A DNA stretch of 64,000 nt, from contig JARFJB010000103.1 in NCBI GenBank assembly GCA_036346205.1, positions 1 to 64,000 on the forward strand, read 5' to 3'. This document shows positions 11,539-21,458 of the stretch, piece by piece (position 1 is the first letter of the stretch; every line of letters starts with the position of its first letter). The translations under genes and the position numbers were made by a program. The DNA is from Vesta saturnalis (lineage: Eukaryota; Arthropoda; Insecta; Coleoptera; Lampyridae). The notes under the pieces were generated by a model. It saw nothing but the letters and a program-made list of their open reading frames with translations, was not told where the DNA came from and searched no databases.

Positions 11539-12591
11539 ATGAGTACAACGAAGAGTACTGAAGACGTTCGTGTCAGCTGGGTATACGAACTCCGAAAAGA
11601 TGCCCTCATCGAAGAAACAGGAAAATATCACCTAGACACTTCTGGAAATGTAGAAGAGCTAAGAGCTCGCCTGATTCACTTCCTACGTACTGGAGAAGGT
11701 ACAGTAATACCACCAGTAACTATTCCCTTGCTTCCCGAACCTTTGTTTTCATTACCATCAAGTTCACCACCAGAGATGCTACCAGCCCATCCCTTTAATA
11801 AACGTGCAGACACCTGCGATCGAGTACGTAAATGGGGACTCAAATTTGACGGTGTAGGTGATCCTTTGTCATTCTTGGAAAGAGTTCAAGAATTGCAAAC
11901 ATGTTATCAAATATCCGGACAAGAACTTTTGTTAGCACTTCCTGAATTATTTAAAGAGAATGCTCTCTTCTGGTACAGGAACAACAAAATGTATTGGCAA
12001 ACTTGGGAGGAATTCCTGTATTCGTTTCATTTGCAGTTTTTACCACCGAGATACCAGAGTCGCCTTGAAGAAGAAATTCGGAATCGGGTACAACGTCCGA
12101 AAGAAAAAGCCCTAGACTACGTAACTGCCCTCTCTACCCTCATGCGCAGACATGGACAGATGTCCCCTTCAGCTCAATTAGAAAGGATCTACGATAACCT
12201 AAAAACCGAGTACAAGTTCTACATTCGACAAAAAGATTTCAATAACTTACCCGAACTCCTGGCCATGGCAAATCAATATGAGATGCTACCCCAACGTAGT
12301 CACAGTCCCCCGACTATGCGTAATCCAAGCCGAGTACACTTCAGTGGCTTAACTACAAATTCAACAACCCCGACACCAATTAACCGACCTGAAAGGGAAA
12401 ACGTTAGACCAGAAACAAGTAAATCAAATACTTACCGGAGAGAAGAAGTATGTTGGAATTGCGGAGAGAAAGGTCACTTCCGAGGGAATTGCCAGGGAGT
12501 CTTTAAAGCCTTCTGCTCACGATGTGGTAAAAGAGGAATTTTATCCAAAAACTGCCCCTGTCCGACGTCGGGAAACGGATATCGCCGGTAA
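11539..12591 (+). CDS. gag: Gag polyprotein of Ty3/Gypsy element
   Basis: Intact frame of 350 residues. Residues 14-50 (VYELRKDALIEE followed by TSGNVEELRARLIHFL) look like a SAP-type helix-loop-helix. Residues 98-245 fit the Gypsy capsid domain (KFDGVGDPLSFLERVQEL, ALFWYRN, YSFHLQFLP, ERIYDNL). A zinc knuckle C-x2-C-x4-H-x4-C lies at 305-318. A second at 326-339 has Ile in place of the His. Gag would form the capsid and package the RNA. The stop is followed six bases later by the pol start, and pol lies in the -1 frame relative to gag, so expression could use frameshifting or re-initiation. This is the best-preserved protein in the window. Confidence 0.93.
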   Translation: MSTTKSTEDVRVSWVYELRKDALIEETGKYHLDTSGNVEELRARLIHFLRTGEGTVIPPVTIPLLPEPLFSLPSSSPPEMLPAHPFNKRADTCDRVRKWGLKFDGVGDPLSFLERVQELQTCYQISGQELLLALPELFKENALFWYRNNKMYWQTWEEFLYSFHLQFLPPRYQSRLEEEIRNRVQRPKEKALDYVTALSTLMRRHGQMSPSAQLERIYDNLKTEYKFYIRQKDFNNLPELLAMANQYEMLPQRSHSPPTMRNPSRVHFSGLTTNSTTPTPINRPERENVRPETSKSNTYRREEVCWNCGEKGHFRGNCQGVFKAFCSRCGKRGILSKNCPCPTSGNGYRR

Positions 12592-12596
12592 AGGAG

Positions 12597-13973
12597 ATGC
12601 AGACACCTTTAGATATACCGGCAACTACACCAGTACACTGCAACCAAATTACGATGAGCCCCGAAGGTTGGAATGAGTGGTTACAACATGTAAAGAGATT
12701 CTTCCAGAAACCACCATCGCCATCGCTTCTACCGATCTCTACAGATGACCGACTTTTCCTGCTCCTGCACCTATTTCAGAAACCGCTGAAAGCCCTGATA
12801 GATACCGGAGCGTCCAAGACCTATTTCGGTCCCCAGGTGAAAAACCTCCTTATAAGACACCAGATATATCCAGACTCGCTAAGTACCGAGACGGTCAAAC
12901 TAGCTGATGGATCGCTGACTGAATCGTTAGGCAAGTATCGATTCCCTGTGGAAATAGGAAACCAGAATTATAATCTCTTCGCTTACTACTTACCCAATCT
13001 ATCCACCGACATGGTAATCGGATTGGACTTCCTCCAGACGACCCAGGCCAGCATACAACCCGGGATCCGGAGTATGACGATACACGGTGAGGAAATTCGA
13101 CTGCAAGCCGACGGTAACCCCGGATTAAATGGCATCCATGGGACAGACGAGCAGCAACTAACCCAGTTAAACAGGTTCCTGGAAATAGAATTAGAAAAAT
13201 TTAAGCAGTCGCCGGGGAGGACCACTAGTGTCACTCACCAGATAAAATTATTACCGGGAGCAGAGGCGGTCAAACAGCGGTACTATCCCCGAAACCCGGC
13301 CATGCAGGCAATCATCAATCAGGAGGTAGATGAAATGCTTGTAAACGACATAATTGAGCCAGCCCAGAGTCCATGGAGTTCCCCTGTCGTGTTAGTGAGG
13401 AAGTCGTCAGGAAAATACCGATTCTGCATAGACTACAGAAAAGTTAATAAGGTAACGGTACGAGATGCATATCCCTTACCATACATCCAGGGCATCCTCG
13501 ACCAACTTAGGGAAGTCCAGTATCTCAGCACGTTAGACCTCAAACAGGGTTATTGGCAAGTTCCGATGGAGGACGCCAGTAAACCAATAACTGCTTTCAC
13601 TGTTCCGGGCCGGGGATTATTCCAGTTCAAGGTGTTACCGTTCGGACTACACTCAGCCCCTGCAACTTTTCAAAGGTTTTTGGATACCGTTATTGGGCCA
13701 GAGATGATAGGAAAAGCTTTCGTATACCTTGACGATATCATAGTACTAGGTAAAACATTTCAGGACCACTTAAATAACCTCCAGGAAGTATTTCAACGAC
13801 TCCGCGACCATGGACTGCAGTTGCAGGCGGACAAATGCCAATTTTGCCGCACCCATCTCAAATATTTGGGACACGTCGTCACCAACCACGGAATACAACC
13901 AGACCCAGAAAAGGTCGAGGCCCTAGTTCAACTCGAACCTCCGCGTAACCCCGCCAACTTAGACGCTTTCTAG
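12597..13973 (+). CDS. pol: Pol part 1: retropepsin and reverse transcriptase
   Basis: This frame of 458 residues carries the protease motif LIDTGAS (67-73, catalytic Asp 69) with the downstream retropepsin block VIGLDFL (140-146). The RT core follows: EPAQSPWSSPVVLVRK (254-269), LDLKQGYW with the first catalytic Asp (314), and VLPFGLHSAPATFQRFL. YLDD lies at 377-380 with both metal-binding Asp residues. All RT catalytic residues are present. The frame ends prematurely at 13973, just after the RT connection region. Homology continues in another frame from about 13958, so a one-base change disrupts it. Gene order and motifs are those of Ty3/Gypsy. Confidence 0.93.
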   Translation: MQTPLDIPATTPVHCNQITMSPEGWNEWLQHVKRFFQKPPSPSLLPISTDDRLFLLLHLFQKPLKALIDTGASKTYFGPQVKNLLIRHQIYPDSLSTETVKLADGSLTESLGKYRFPVEIGNQNYNLFAYYLPNLSTDMVIGLDFLQTTQASIQPGIRSMTIHGEEIRLQADGNPGLNGIHGTDEQQLTQLNRFLEIELEKFKQSPGRTTSVTHQIKLLPGAEAVKQRYYPRNPAMQAIINQEVDEMLVNDIIEPAQSPWSSPVVLVRKSSGKYRFCIDYRKVNKVTVRDAYPLPYIQGILDQLREVQYLSTLDLKQGYWQVPMEDASKPITAFTVPGRGLFQFKVLPFGLHSAPATFQRFLDTVIGPEMIGKAFVYLDDIIVLGKTFQDHLNNLQEVFQRLRDHGLQLQADKCQFCRTHLKYLGHVVTNHGIQPDPEKVEALVQLEPPRNPANLDAF

Positions 13974-14985
13974 GATTAGCTTCATGGTACCGTAAGTTTA
14001 TCAATAAGTTTGCGTTACAAACACAACCGCTCACTCGACTGTTAAGGAAAGGAGAAAATACGAGTGGAAAGCAGAGCAACAGGAAGCCTTTTCGGCCATC
14101 AAGCAAGCACTTATTTCTCCCCCCGTTTTGACCGGCCCCGATTTTACTAAACCATTTATCCTACAAACCGACGCAAGCACCACCGGACTGGGAGCTGTAT
14201 TAACGCAGGGCCAAGGATTAGAAGAACGCGTGATAGCCTATATCAGTCGTGCCCTCATCCCCGCCGAAAAAAACTACTCTACTATAGAGTTAGAATGCCT
14301 CGCAGTAGTTTACGCCGTCCAAAAGTTGAAGGGATATCTGGAAGGTTATCATTTTACCGTAATGACGGACCATCGTAGCTTAAAATGGCTACGTAGCCTA
14401 GAAAAGCCTACATCACGCCTGGCACGGTGGATACTCGAATTACAGCAATTCGACTTCGAAGTACAGTATCGAAAAGGGTCGACAAATCAGGTAGCCGATA
14501 CACTATCCCGGATGCACGAAGGTAACGAAGTCGAACCTGAGCCCAGACTAGACGCCATGGAAGAGGTGTCCCCCGAAATGGAATGTCCATGGTATCGAAA
14601 AATTTTCCAATTAGTAGAAGCCCGTCCAGACCAACACCACCAATTTAAAATCCAGGAAGACAAACTATATAAACAATTCCCCTATTCATCCCCTGAAATA
14701 GAGGCAGGCATACACGGAAAATGGAAAAGATGCGTCCCTAAACACCACAGAAACCTCATTCTACAGGAATGCCATGACCAGCCGGCTGCCGGACATTTCG
14801 GTATCGCGAAAACCATTTCCCGGATATATAAAAACTATTATTGGCCAGGTATCAAAGGAGACGTCATACGACACGTAAAATCCTGCGTCACTTGCCAAAA
14901 ATTCAAGACCCTACCCGTAAACCAGCTGGAGAATTACACTTCACCAAGATTGGACAGCCCTGGCAAAACATCAGTTCGGACCTAA
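13958..14985 (+). CDS. pol: Pol part 2: RNase H and integrase N-terminus
   Basis: Continuation of pol after frame changes near 13960 and 14057; the long open stretch is 14128-14985. RNase H motifs are FILQTDAS with the first acidic residue, the TIELECLAVVYAV helix, VMTDHRSLKWL and a final NQVADTLSR. An integrase zinc-binding domain follows: ECHDQPAAGHFGIAKT and SCVTCQKF supply the HH-CC residues, with NYYWPGI between them. The frame runs off at 14985. Homology moves to the next frame at about 14912, beside a C run. Together these domains remove the RNA strand and begin the integrase. Confidence 0.88.
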
Positions 14986-15487
14986 TAGGACCCCTAACCC
15001 GGTCCCGGAGAGGAAGCAAATTTCTGTTAGTCTTCCAAGACCGTCTCACAAAATGGGTAGAGTTGATACCCTTACGCCAGGCCACCAGTGGAAGAATTAT
15101 CCAAGCCATGAAGGATGAGGTAATTTTAGATTCGGTAGCCCCGCGCAACTGACCACAGATAACGGACCGCAATATACGAGTGAAATGTTCCGATCGTTCC
15201 TAGAGGAATACGGGATCCAACACCGACGCACCCCCCCTTACACACCCCAGGCTAACCCCGTCGAGCGGGCCAATAAAGTTATTGGGACCCTCCTAGCACA
15301 GCTAACTGCAAAAGACCAGAAAGACTGGGACCAGCACGTAAATGAGATAAGATTTGCCATTAACTCAGTTACCCACTCCTCCACCGGTTTCTCCCCTGCC
15401 ATCCTGAACCTGGGAAGAGAATTAACCACCCGGAGCGCTACACTCCAAAAATACAACAACAAACGAAGAGACCGACCTAACCGCTAA
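14916..15487 (+). CDS. pol: Pol part 3: integrase catalytic core
   Basis: Two open stretches (to 15152 and 15185-15487) carry the integrase core. The first catalytic Asp lies in NISSDLIGPL, the second Asp in LTTDNGPQY (in the gap between the two stretches), and the Glu in NPVERANKVIG. The spacing and the surrounding RLTKWVELIPL and YTPQANP phrases are typical of Gypsy integrases. A frame change near 15130 divides the core, and another near 15460 leads into the C-terminal part. All three DDE residues are encoded. Confidence 0.88.
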
Positions 15488-15503
15488 GGACCAGAGGAGG
15501 CAC

Positions 15504-16115
15504 ATGAAGAGGGTCGAAACTCTCCGACAACTGGCCCGGGAAACTCTCGCGCATGCATTCACCAATCAAAAAAAATACTATGATCTCCGAAGAAGACCAT
15601 ACCGTCCACATCCGGGAGAATTAGTTTTCCGGAAGACACACCTACTCTCGAACAAATCCCGGGATTTCTCCGCTAAATTGGCCCCGAAATACGAAGGCCC
15701 GCTGGAAATAAACAGAGTGCTGTCCCCCGTCATTGTAGAACTACGAAACCCCGATACCCAGAAAGTGGTAGGACGCGTGCACGTAAAAGACATTAAACCT
15801 GCGCACGCCGATCCCACACACGCCCAGCAAATTGGGGGAATTCTCCCACTCCAACGACCTAGTGGAGGGGACGTCAGAGACCGAATAAAAGGAGCTACCT
15901 CACCAGACGAGGTCATTTTCCGAAATGGCACCAGTACCGCTACAATTAAAACAACGAAGGAAGAAGATGATCATCCGCCCCTGGCTGCCGGAACGGTATC
16001 GTCGTCCAGGTACGGAACACCTACCCCCCATATACCTAACCCGAGACAAACCGCGCCTTCCCGTATCAATCCCCCTCCAGAATATCTCCCTAAAACACCT
16101 CCCTGGTCTCGCTAA
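15504..16115 (+). CDS. pol: Pol part 4: integrase C-terminal region and tail
   Basis: The reading starts with an Arg- and Leu-rich segment that leads to KKYYDLRRRPYRPHPGELV, then SRDFSAKLAPKYEGPLEI and VGRVHVKDIKP. This is the SH3-like GPY/F-type C-terminal fold of Gypsy integrases (PKYEGPLEI is the GPY-like core). No chromodomain is seen. The last 60 or so residues turn Pro-, Ser- and Thr-rich and overlap the start of the next frame at 15925. Confidence 0.8.
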   Translation: MKRVETLRQLARETLAHAFTNQKKYYDLRRRPYRPHPGELVFRKTHLLSNKSRDFSAKLAPKYEGPLEINRVLSPVIVELRNPDTQKVVGRVHVKDIKPAHADPTHAQQIGGILPLQRPSGGDVRDRIKGATSPDEVIFRNGTSTATIKTTKEEDDHPPLAAGTVSSSRYGTPTPHIPNPRQTAPSRINPPPEYLPKTPPWSR

Positions 16116-16605
16116 AACCCTCACACCCTTGTCCACCACTCCGTTATCCATTCTACCTGTACCCTGCCCATTACCCACCACGCCTAACATCCAGATGTCC
16201 ACCCCACCTCCACAACCGCTGTCACCCTGTTACTTATCCCCCTCTAACCAAATTCAGAACCCACCTACCCGTACCTGGGAATTATCCCCTGAGCCAACGA
16301 CTCCGATAGGATTACCGACAACACCCCGAACACCCCTACAATTAAAGAAGATGTTACAAGAATTGGACAAGCTGGAACTGGAGCCGCAAATGGAGATAAC
16401 GTGTAGCGCCAACGAATTGGGAATCGTACCTCTACATCTACCGGAAACCCAGCCTCATTTTAAAACACCAGCTGCGTTGACCGAACCCCTGAATTGGCGG
16501 AGACGAAAGAATCGCCGACGAATTCGACTTCCGTTAGGGGACGGAACATTTTTGAGGGTGAAACGAAGCCAGGCACACGAATTGGGACTGGTTACCATGT
16601 TTTAA
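15925..16605 (+). CDS. Proline-rich frame after integrase, function unknown
   Basis: An open frame of 226 residues overlaps the end of pol by about 190 bases in another frame and stops 20 bases before the 3' LTR. The first half is very rich in Pro, Thr and Leu. The second half holds a Leu/Glu-rich stretch (LKKMLQELDKLELEPQ) and a basic patch (NWRRRKNRRRIRLPLG). There is no signal peptide, membrane segment or furin-like arrangement, so it is not a typical env. It could be the distal tail of pol after another frame change, or a separate small protein. I do not recognise a family. Confidence 0.55.
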   Translation: MAPVPLQLKQRRKKMIIRPWLPERYRRPGTEHLPPIYLTRDKPRLPVSIPLQNISLKHLPGLAKTLTPLSTTPLSILPVPCPLPTTPNIQMSTPPPQPLSPCYLSPSNQIQNPPTRTWELSPEPTTPIGLPTTPRTPLQLKKMLQELDKLELEPQMEITCSANELGIVPLHLPETQPHFKTPAALTEPLNWRRRKNRRRIRLPLGDGTFLRVKRSQAHELGLVTMF

Positions 16606-16612
16606 TCTAACC

Positions 16613-16622
16613 GAGAGGGAGG
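16613..16622 (+). promoter_or_regulatory. Polypurine tract
   Basis: GAGAGGGAGG ends two bases before the 3' LTR, the expected place for the plus-strand primer. Confidence 0.8.
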
Positions 16623-16624
16623 TA

Positions 16625-18991
16625 TGTAACGACCCAGAAATACGGTGAGCGAAATAAATTTTATAATAAAGAAATTATAAAGGTAATTTGTAAATAACAA
16701 TTCATTTACGCTTTCAGAATCCAGGTATGATAACAAAACGACAATTTTGCGTGCGCACAGGATCCCCTCTTGTGGATGTGCAAACCCATCGCGTTCCGTC
16801 CCACCTAAATCTCTTTCCAGACCAGGTATAAAACCGGAAATTTGCACATAATTTAGCATTCTTGTCTACGATACTCATCTTCGTAGATTTCCTGTAGAAT
16901 ATCGTCTACAAATCCGTTCCAATAATTTATTACCTGATAGAATTTATTGCAAATCCGAAATCCTGCACTTCGTAAAATTCTCCTTTCGAGAATAATTCAT
17001 AACCTGACTGACTCTTAAAGTACATCCAGTGTATACTTAAATTGTAAATTATTCCAAACTGAACTAAAATTTAATTTAAAAGAAAATACGTTGACATTAC
17101 CTGTCCACCTATAAATTCCGATTTGAAAGGAACTAGCTATTAGTACCGTACTTAGGAAAAACTGCTGACGAAATTCGGTGGTCTCCTAAGGGCGTTACGG
17201 TCCTATTCAGTTGGCGAGGCATTTTAGCGACGTCTGTAGGATCACCGATTAGCTAGGCTCTTTTTGAAGGAAGATACATTATCCTGTTAATTTCCATTAT
17301 TACAAGTTACTTGTCTAGTTCTGAGTTTCCTAACTTGGACTGCAAGGGAGCTTATCCTGTTAATTACCTATCATTAAAAGTTACTTTGTCTAGTTCTGAG
17401 TTTCCTAACTTGGACTGCAAGGGAGCTTATCCTGTTAATTACCTATTATTAAGAGTTACTTTGTCTAGTTCTGAGTTTCCTAACTTGGACTGCAAGGGAG
17501 CTTATCCTGTTAATTACCTATTATTAAGAGTTACTTTGTCTAGTTCTGAGTTTCCTAACTTGGACTGCAAGGGAGCTTATCCTGTTAATTACCTATTATT
17601 AAAAGTTACTTTGTCTAGTTCTGAGTTTTCTAACTTGGACTGCAAGGGAACCATCCATCGAATCTCCATAATTATACCGTCCCGATCTCTAACATATAAC
17701 CGCATATCCGAAATCACTTGAAAACAAACTTGCTCCAAAAATACTGTTTTATTAAACGTAACCGATCAAAAATAATCACATTAAAATTAAGAAGTTTAGT
17801 TTGGAAATATTCAAGTCATTGTAAATTAAACAAAAAGAAATTCTAATTTGAATTTAAATTAAGCATCCCTAATCCTAGTTAAACATCATTAATTTACCCA
17901 TCCCAAAAATAATTACATTCTCATTTTACGTATATTCAGTACGTTGAAATCGATATCATTGACCTGCTATCATAACTCCACAGCTGTTGTTATACCGACC
18001 GTAATATTGAGTTAAAGTTTAATATATTCTCACTTTACATTAAAGTAAAATAATAAGTAGTGTTTGAGAGAAACCTGGTTAACTTAATTTTACAATTTTC
18101 CCCTATAAACATTCATTAACAAGCACGTTAAATTATTTCATACCTTTTAATATACAAGGACGTTTCCGTTGTGAGTGATAAAGACGACCTTCCGATAATC
18201 TTATCAATAAAACCACCGTAACTTTGTAAACATAATTAAAAAGCAAATTTACCAATCGGCTAGAGATTGACAAACGGAATCCCGTATATTATATAGATAA
18301 AATAACAAATAGTACTCGAAGATATTATAGAAATTTCAATTGTTGAAATCTCATATTAATAATTTTGCATGTAAAAAATTATAGACAGTAAAATTACCTG
18401 AAAGACAATCAATCCTGGTATAAAACACTCACAACCGCACATCAAGAAAAAAACAAAACAAAACTGTTTAAGGGTGAAACTATAGAGATTGAAACTAACA
18501 GGTGGTTGTTTATATTTTATTATACGAAATTCTCGTTACAGTGATACCAACTACACCAACACGAGGGAACCCAGGAGAATTGAGCATTAGCAATACGAAG
18601 GCCGCAAGACCGAGAGGTATCGTGGGTGGCCTACCCACCAACCAGAAGATTATTTTATTTAGTTTTGTAAAGTAGAATTTTGATTTTCATTTCTTTTCCA
18701 CGGATATTAGTTTATTTAGTTTTAATACAATTACCGGGCAAATTGTGAATTTGAGAATTTAAGTTAAACTGTACATATTGAATGCTGCTAAATTAATACT
18801 TATGTAAAGAAATTGTAAGATTTGACCAAGGTGTACAATATATGTTATAAATTTTGAGGTGTCTATAAACTTATTTAACAGAATAAGAGTCAACCGAAAC
18901 CCACCCCTACTTCAACTGAGTTTAGTCGATAGAGCACTAAATCCACTTAGTGGAATATTCTTGTTAGACTTTTACCAGAAAGGGTCTTACA
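16625..18991 (+). repeat. 3' LTR of Ty3/Gypsy element
   Basis: It starts TGTAACGACCC and ends GGGTCTTACA, 2367 bp. It matches the 5' LTR throughout apart from homopolymer lengths. AGAT follows at 18992-18995. Confidence 0.93.
17306..17648 (+). repeat. 75-bp tandem repeats in 3' LTR, about 5 copies
   Basis: Same array as in the 5' LTR. Here the units stay in phase, giving an open frame at 17311-17721 that repeats SSSEFPNLDCKGAYPVNY five times. In the 5' LTR the frame is lost through missing G and C bases in short runs. The open frame follows from a unit length divisible by three and is not evidence of a gene. Confidence 0.92.
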
Positions 18992-18995
18992 AGAT

Positions 18996-19801
18996 TAAGT
19001 ACCGCACCAAAATTACCGACGAGTTCCTTTTAAATTAAGTTAATATCGATCGTCAGCTTCAATAGAACTCTATCTTATCCAAGGTTTCGATGTATAACTA
19101 ATCGTAATTATGTTCTTCATTACCGTTGCAGTGTATATAGAGAACCAAAGTTCAGAACAATACACATTTAATTAAGTTATAACAAATTCCTAAATATTTT
19201 TGTTTTTTATAACTTTGATACAGATATTCTTAAATTAATTTCAAACAATCTAAACATTTTAAACCATGACCACTAATATAAGGACATTTTGGAACCTACT
19301 AGGAACGAGAAAATGTATTTAAAAGACATCCTTGCTCTAAGTAAGATCTTGATGTAATTACAGCAGTAATGTTTGCAAAACGTTGAAAAGTGGTAGTTTA
19401 AATTGCTAAAATTGTATGTATGCGTGCGACAGGAATCATTAACAGATTTGCATGTTAACACATTGAAGGCTACGACCTCCTACTTAAAGCAAATTCAAAT
19501 GTATATCATTATACGAACGCTGTAAAATGTACTACATTCCCGACATAAAACTATGATTAAAGTATAATTTTTGGTTTAGGTCTAATTTTAAGCGGGTTTC
19601 CTTTAATTCTATTGCTGAGGGTTCATTTTTCAAACTTATGTTGAACTAATAACGAGATTGACTACATAAAATTTTTTTATGTGCAGAATTAATTTTCTTT
19701 TATTTCTTAACCCACATATCGGGATCTATCTCTTAGTTCAATTACTGTTTTGTTGCTCTAGCTTTATATGTTTGGATATTGATTTCATGAATATTTTTTA
19801 G
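18996..19801. other. Unassigned AT-rich sequence
   Basis: Nothing recognisable between the LTR element and the candidate exon. Confidence 0.6.
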
Positions 19802-20087
19802 AATACCAGGACCTCATGAATATGGAGGAGTTGACAGTGTTTAATAGGCTATGACACGGGACGGCGACATCCCAACTATCTTCAATCCTAGAAGAAATCG
19901 TACCCCAAGTGTACTTGTCACAGATGAAGGAGTTGCCAATGGATTATTTACTCACACCGATTCCGTTAGCAGTCAACAAGAGGTTGTTTCATCGCCAACG
20001 GAGCAAAATACAACCTCGCAACCAAATGGATTTGGAAATCGAATTAAATCCTGCACCAGTTCTTTATGTTCCAAAAATGCTAGAAAG
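19802..20087 (+). other. Candidate protein-coding exon, product unknown
   Basis: A pyrimidine-rich tract ending TTTTTTAG precedes 19802, and GTAGGT follows AAAG at 20088, so both splice signals are present. The main frame from 19851 reads MTRDGDIPTIFNPRRNRTPS and goes on through a Ser-, Thr- and Gln-rich stretch to SSLCSKNARK. Its composition is more balanced than the flanks. No single frame is open across the whole segment: the first 50 bases read MNMEELTVFNRL in another frame. So either it starts at 19851 or a one-base error divides it. I do not recognise the protein and the call rests on signals alone. Confidence 0.3.
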
Positions 20088-20183
20088 GTAGGTAACATTA
20101 ATTTCAGATTAATAATAACTAATTCATCACACAAGAGCATATTAGAGAAAGTTAGGTACTGTCAAAATCTGAGGCTATATTTG

Positions 20184-20185
<2 letters not shown>

Positions 20186-20253
<68 letters not shown>
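20186..20253. repeat. (TA)n microsatellite
   Basis: Pure TA run of about 68 bases. Confidence 0.97.
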
Positions 20254-20257
<4 letters not shown>

Positions 20258-20311
20258 CAGGGTTTCATATTCGATTATCTGTCACATAATTGAATTTACC
20301 GGTCGTTTGTG

Positions 20312-20347
20312 TTTTAAGTGGGACACATTTTCATGTGTCACTTAAAA
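20312..20347. repeat. Short hairpin
   Basis: TTTTAAGTGGGACACA pairs with TGTGTCACTTAAAA across a six-base loop, with a two-base GG bulge. It lies near a transposase C-terminal relic and may be a terminal or subterminal repeat of that element. Confidence 0.6.
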
Positions 20348-20512
20348 ACCGTAAATAGCAATACCCCGCTTGTGACCCATCATTGGAAAGCTGTTGTCAT
20401 GGGGAATACGCCACATGTTTGTTTTTTAAAATCCGATCACATTTTCCCCTTCTATGACCATTCAAAACTGATAAATTCTTAAACAAACTTAAAGTATTAA
20501 AAGTACAGTTAA

Positions 20513-20687
20513 TCACTTTATCAAATGTTCAAAATGTTCACCACCAACCTCCATACATAAGTAAAGCCAATTTTCCAATTCCCTTCGCACATTTGTCAAG
20601 ATCTCTGGACATTCATTCACTATTCTTTCTCGTAACTCCTGCAAAAGATTGGGAATGTGGGGTAAACATTCTTCAAATAACCCCATA
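20513..20687 (-). pseudogene. DUF4817-family transposase C-terminal fragment
   Basis: The minus strand reads LPHIPNLLQELRERIVNECP, then NVRREL..WLYLCMEVGGEHFEHLIK, then a stop. This matches the C-terminal region after the third catalytic Asp in mariner-like DUF4817 transposases (helical segment ending in a GGHFEHL-type motif). The upstream part is missing beyond about 20690, so it is a short relic. Confidence 0.55.
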
Positions 20688-21124
20688 AGAAGAAAATATC
20701 AAGCTCTTTCGAAATTATGAAAGTCTGTGATTGTTTTCGTATTTCAGTATTTTCAGCCGTTTTGATTGATAATTTTGTTATAATAAAACAAACAAGTAAT
20801 TGTTAACCGATAACCGAAATTTATGATTGATTAGAAATGTGTTCATAGAATCTAACGATTTATAAAGCAGTGTATATAAATAGGATTAAAGCAGTTTAAC
20901 TAGATGTTCAACCGACCTAGATCAGTGGAGGCTACTATGATGAGGCAGGTGGGGCAGTACCTCACCAATAAAATTGACTTGGGTTCAGCAAATCGATGTG
21001 CTTGTTTATAACCTAAATGTATATTTGCATTTTTTTAAATTGTTAAATTTCGAATTTGGATATTTAATTTAAGTAACATGTTAGTCATTATCAGTCTACG
21101 TCACTCAATGTCATATTAAAAAAA

Positions 21125-21458
21125 GGAAAAGGAAAGCAACGTGTTTCATCCTCTCCCCAAAGGGGAGGGCGAACGAATCGAGCTTTCCACGCTCCTTCCG
21201 CCACAGCGATGCATTCCCAACATATGCTTGGCGGGATAAAGGGTGGTAGGGGTCAGGATAGGATCGGATAGAATGGAGTTAGAGTTCTGAGAGGGAAGAC
21301 CGCACACGATGGGTATGCGCAGTGATCATGCTGCTATATGTGTATGAGGAAAACTCTTTGAAAAAACGTTATGCAAGGTAGACAGTAACGGGATCGAACC
21401 CAGTGCCATCCAAATGATAGGTAGACTGTGTTATCACAGGTCAAACTAGCTCGGTACT
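21125..21458 (-). repeat. tRNA-derived SINE, minus orientation
   Basis: On the minus strand 21400-21390 reads GGTTCGATCCC, an exact match to a Pol III box B. About 45 bases upstream on that strand lies a box-A-like GAGCTAGTTTGA. The body (GGGGTCAGGATAGGATCGG, GATGCATTCCCAACATA) recurs at 48535-48702, which supports a dispersed family. The tRNA head is at the right end. Confidence 0.6.

Larger units (their letters stand above)
8587..18991 (+). mobile_element. Ty3/Gypsy LTR retrotransposon, near complete
   Basis: This 10.4 kb element is bounded by LTRs of 2364 and 2367 bp that begin TGTAAC and end TTACA. The direct flanks AGAT (8583-8586 and 18992-18995) are a 4-base target duplication. Its order is LTR, PBS, long leader, gag, pol (protease, RT, RNase H, integrase), a proline-rich frame, PPT and LTR, which is the Ty3/Gypsy order. 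No membrane-anchored env-like protein is visible. Pol is broken by about five single-base frame changes. The two LTRs differ only in homopolymer lengths in my reading, so the insertion looks very recent and some or all of the frame breaks could be sequence errors. Confidence 0.92.

Noticed and set aside
15925..16605. Env-like glycoprotein of an errantivirus
   Set aside because: No signal peptide, transmembrane span or cysteine pattern; the frame is Pro-rich and basic.
17311..17721. 136-residue repeated frame in the 3' LTR as a gene
   Set aside because: It arises from an in-phase 75-bp repeat, has no start context, and is broken in the 5' LTR copy.
21380..21410. A true tRNA gene
   Set aside because: Only box B is exact. 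No cloverleaf with acceptor stem could be built, so it is a SINE head.
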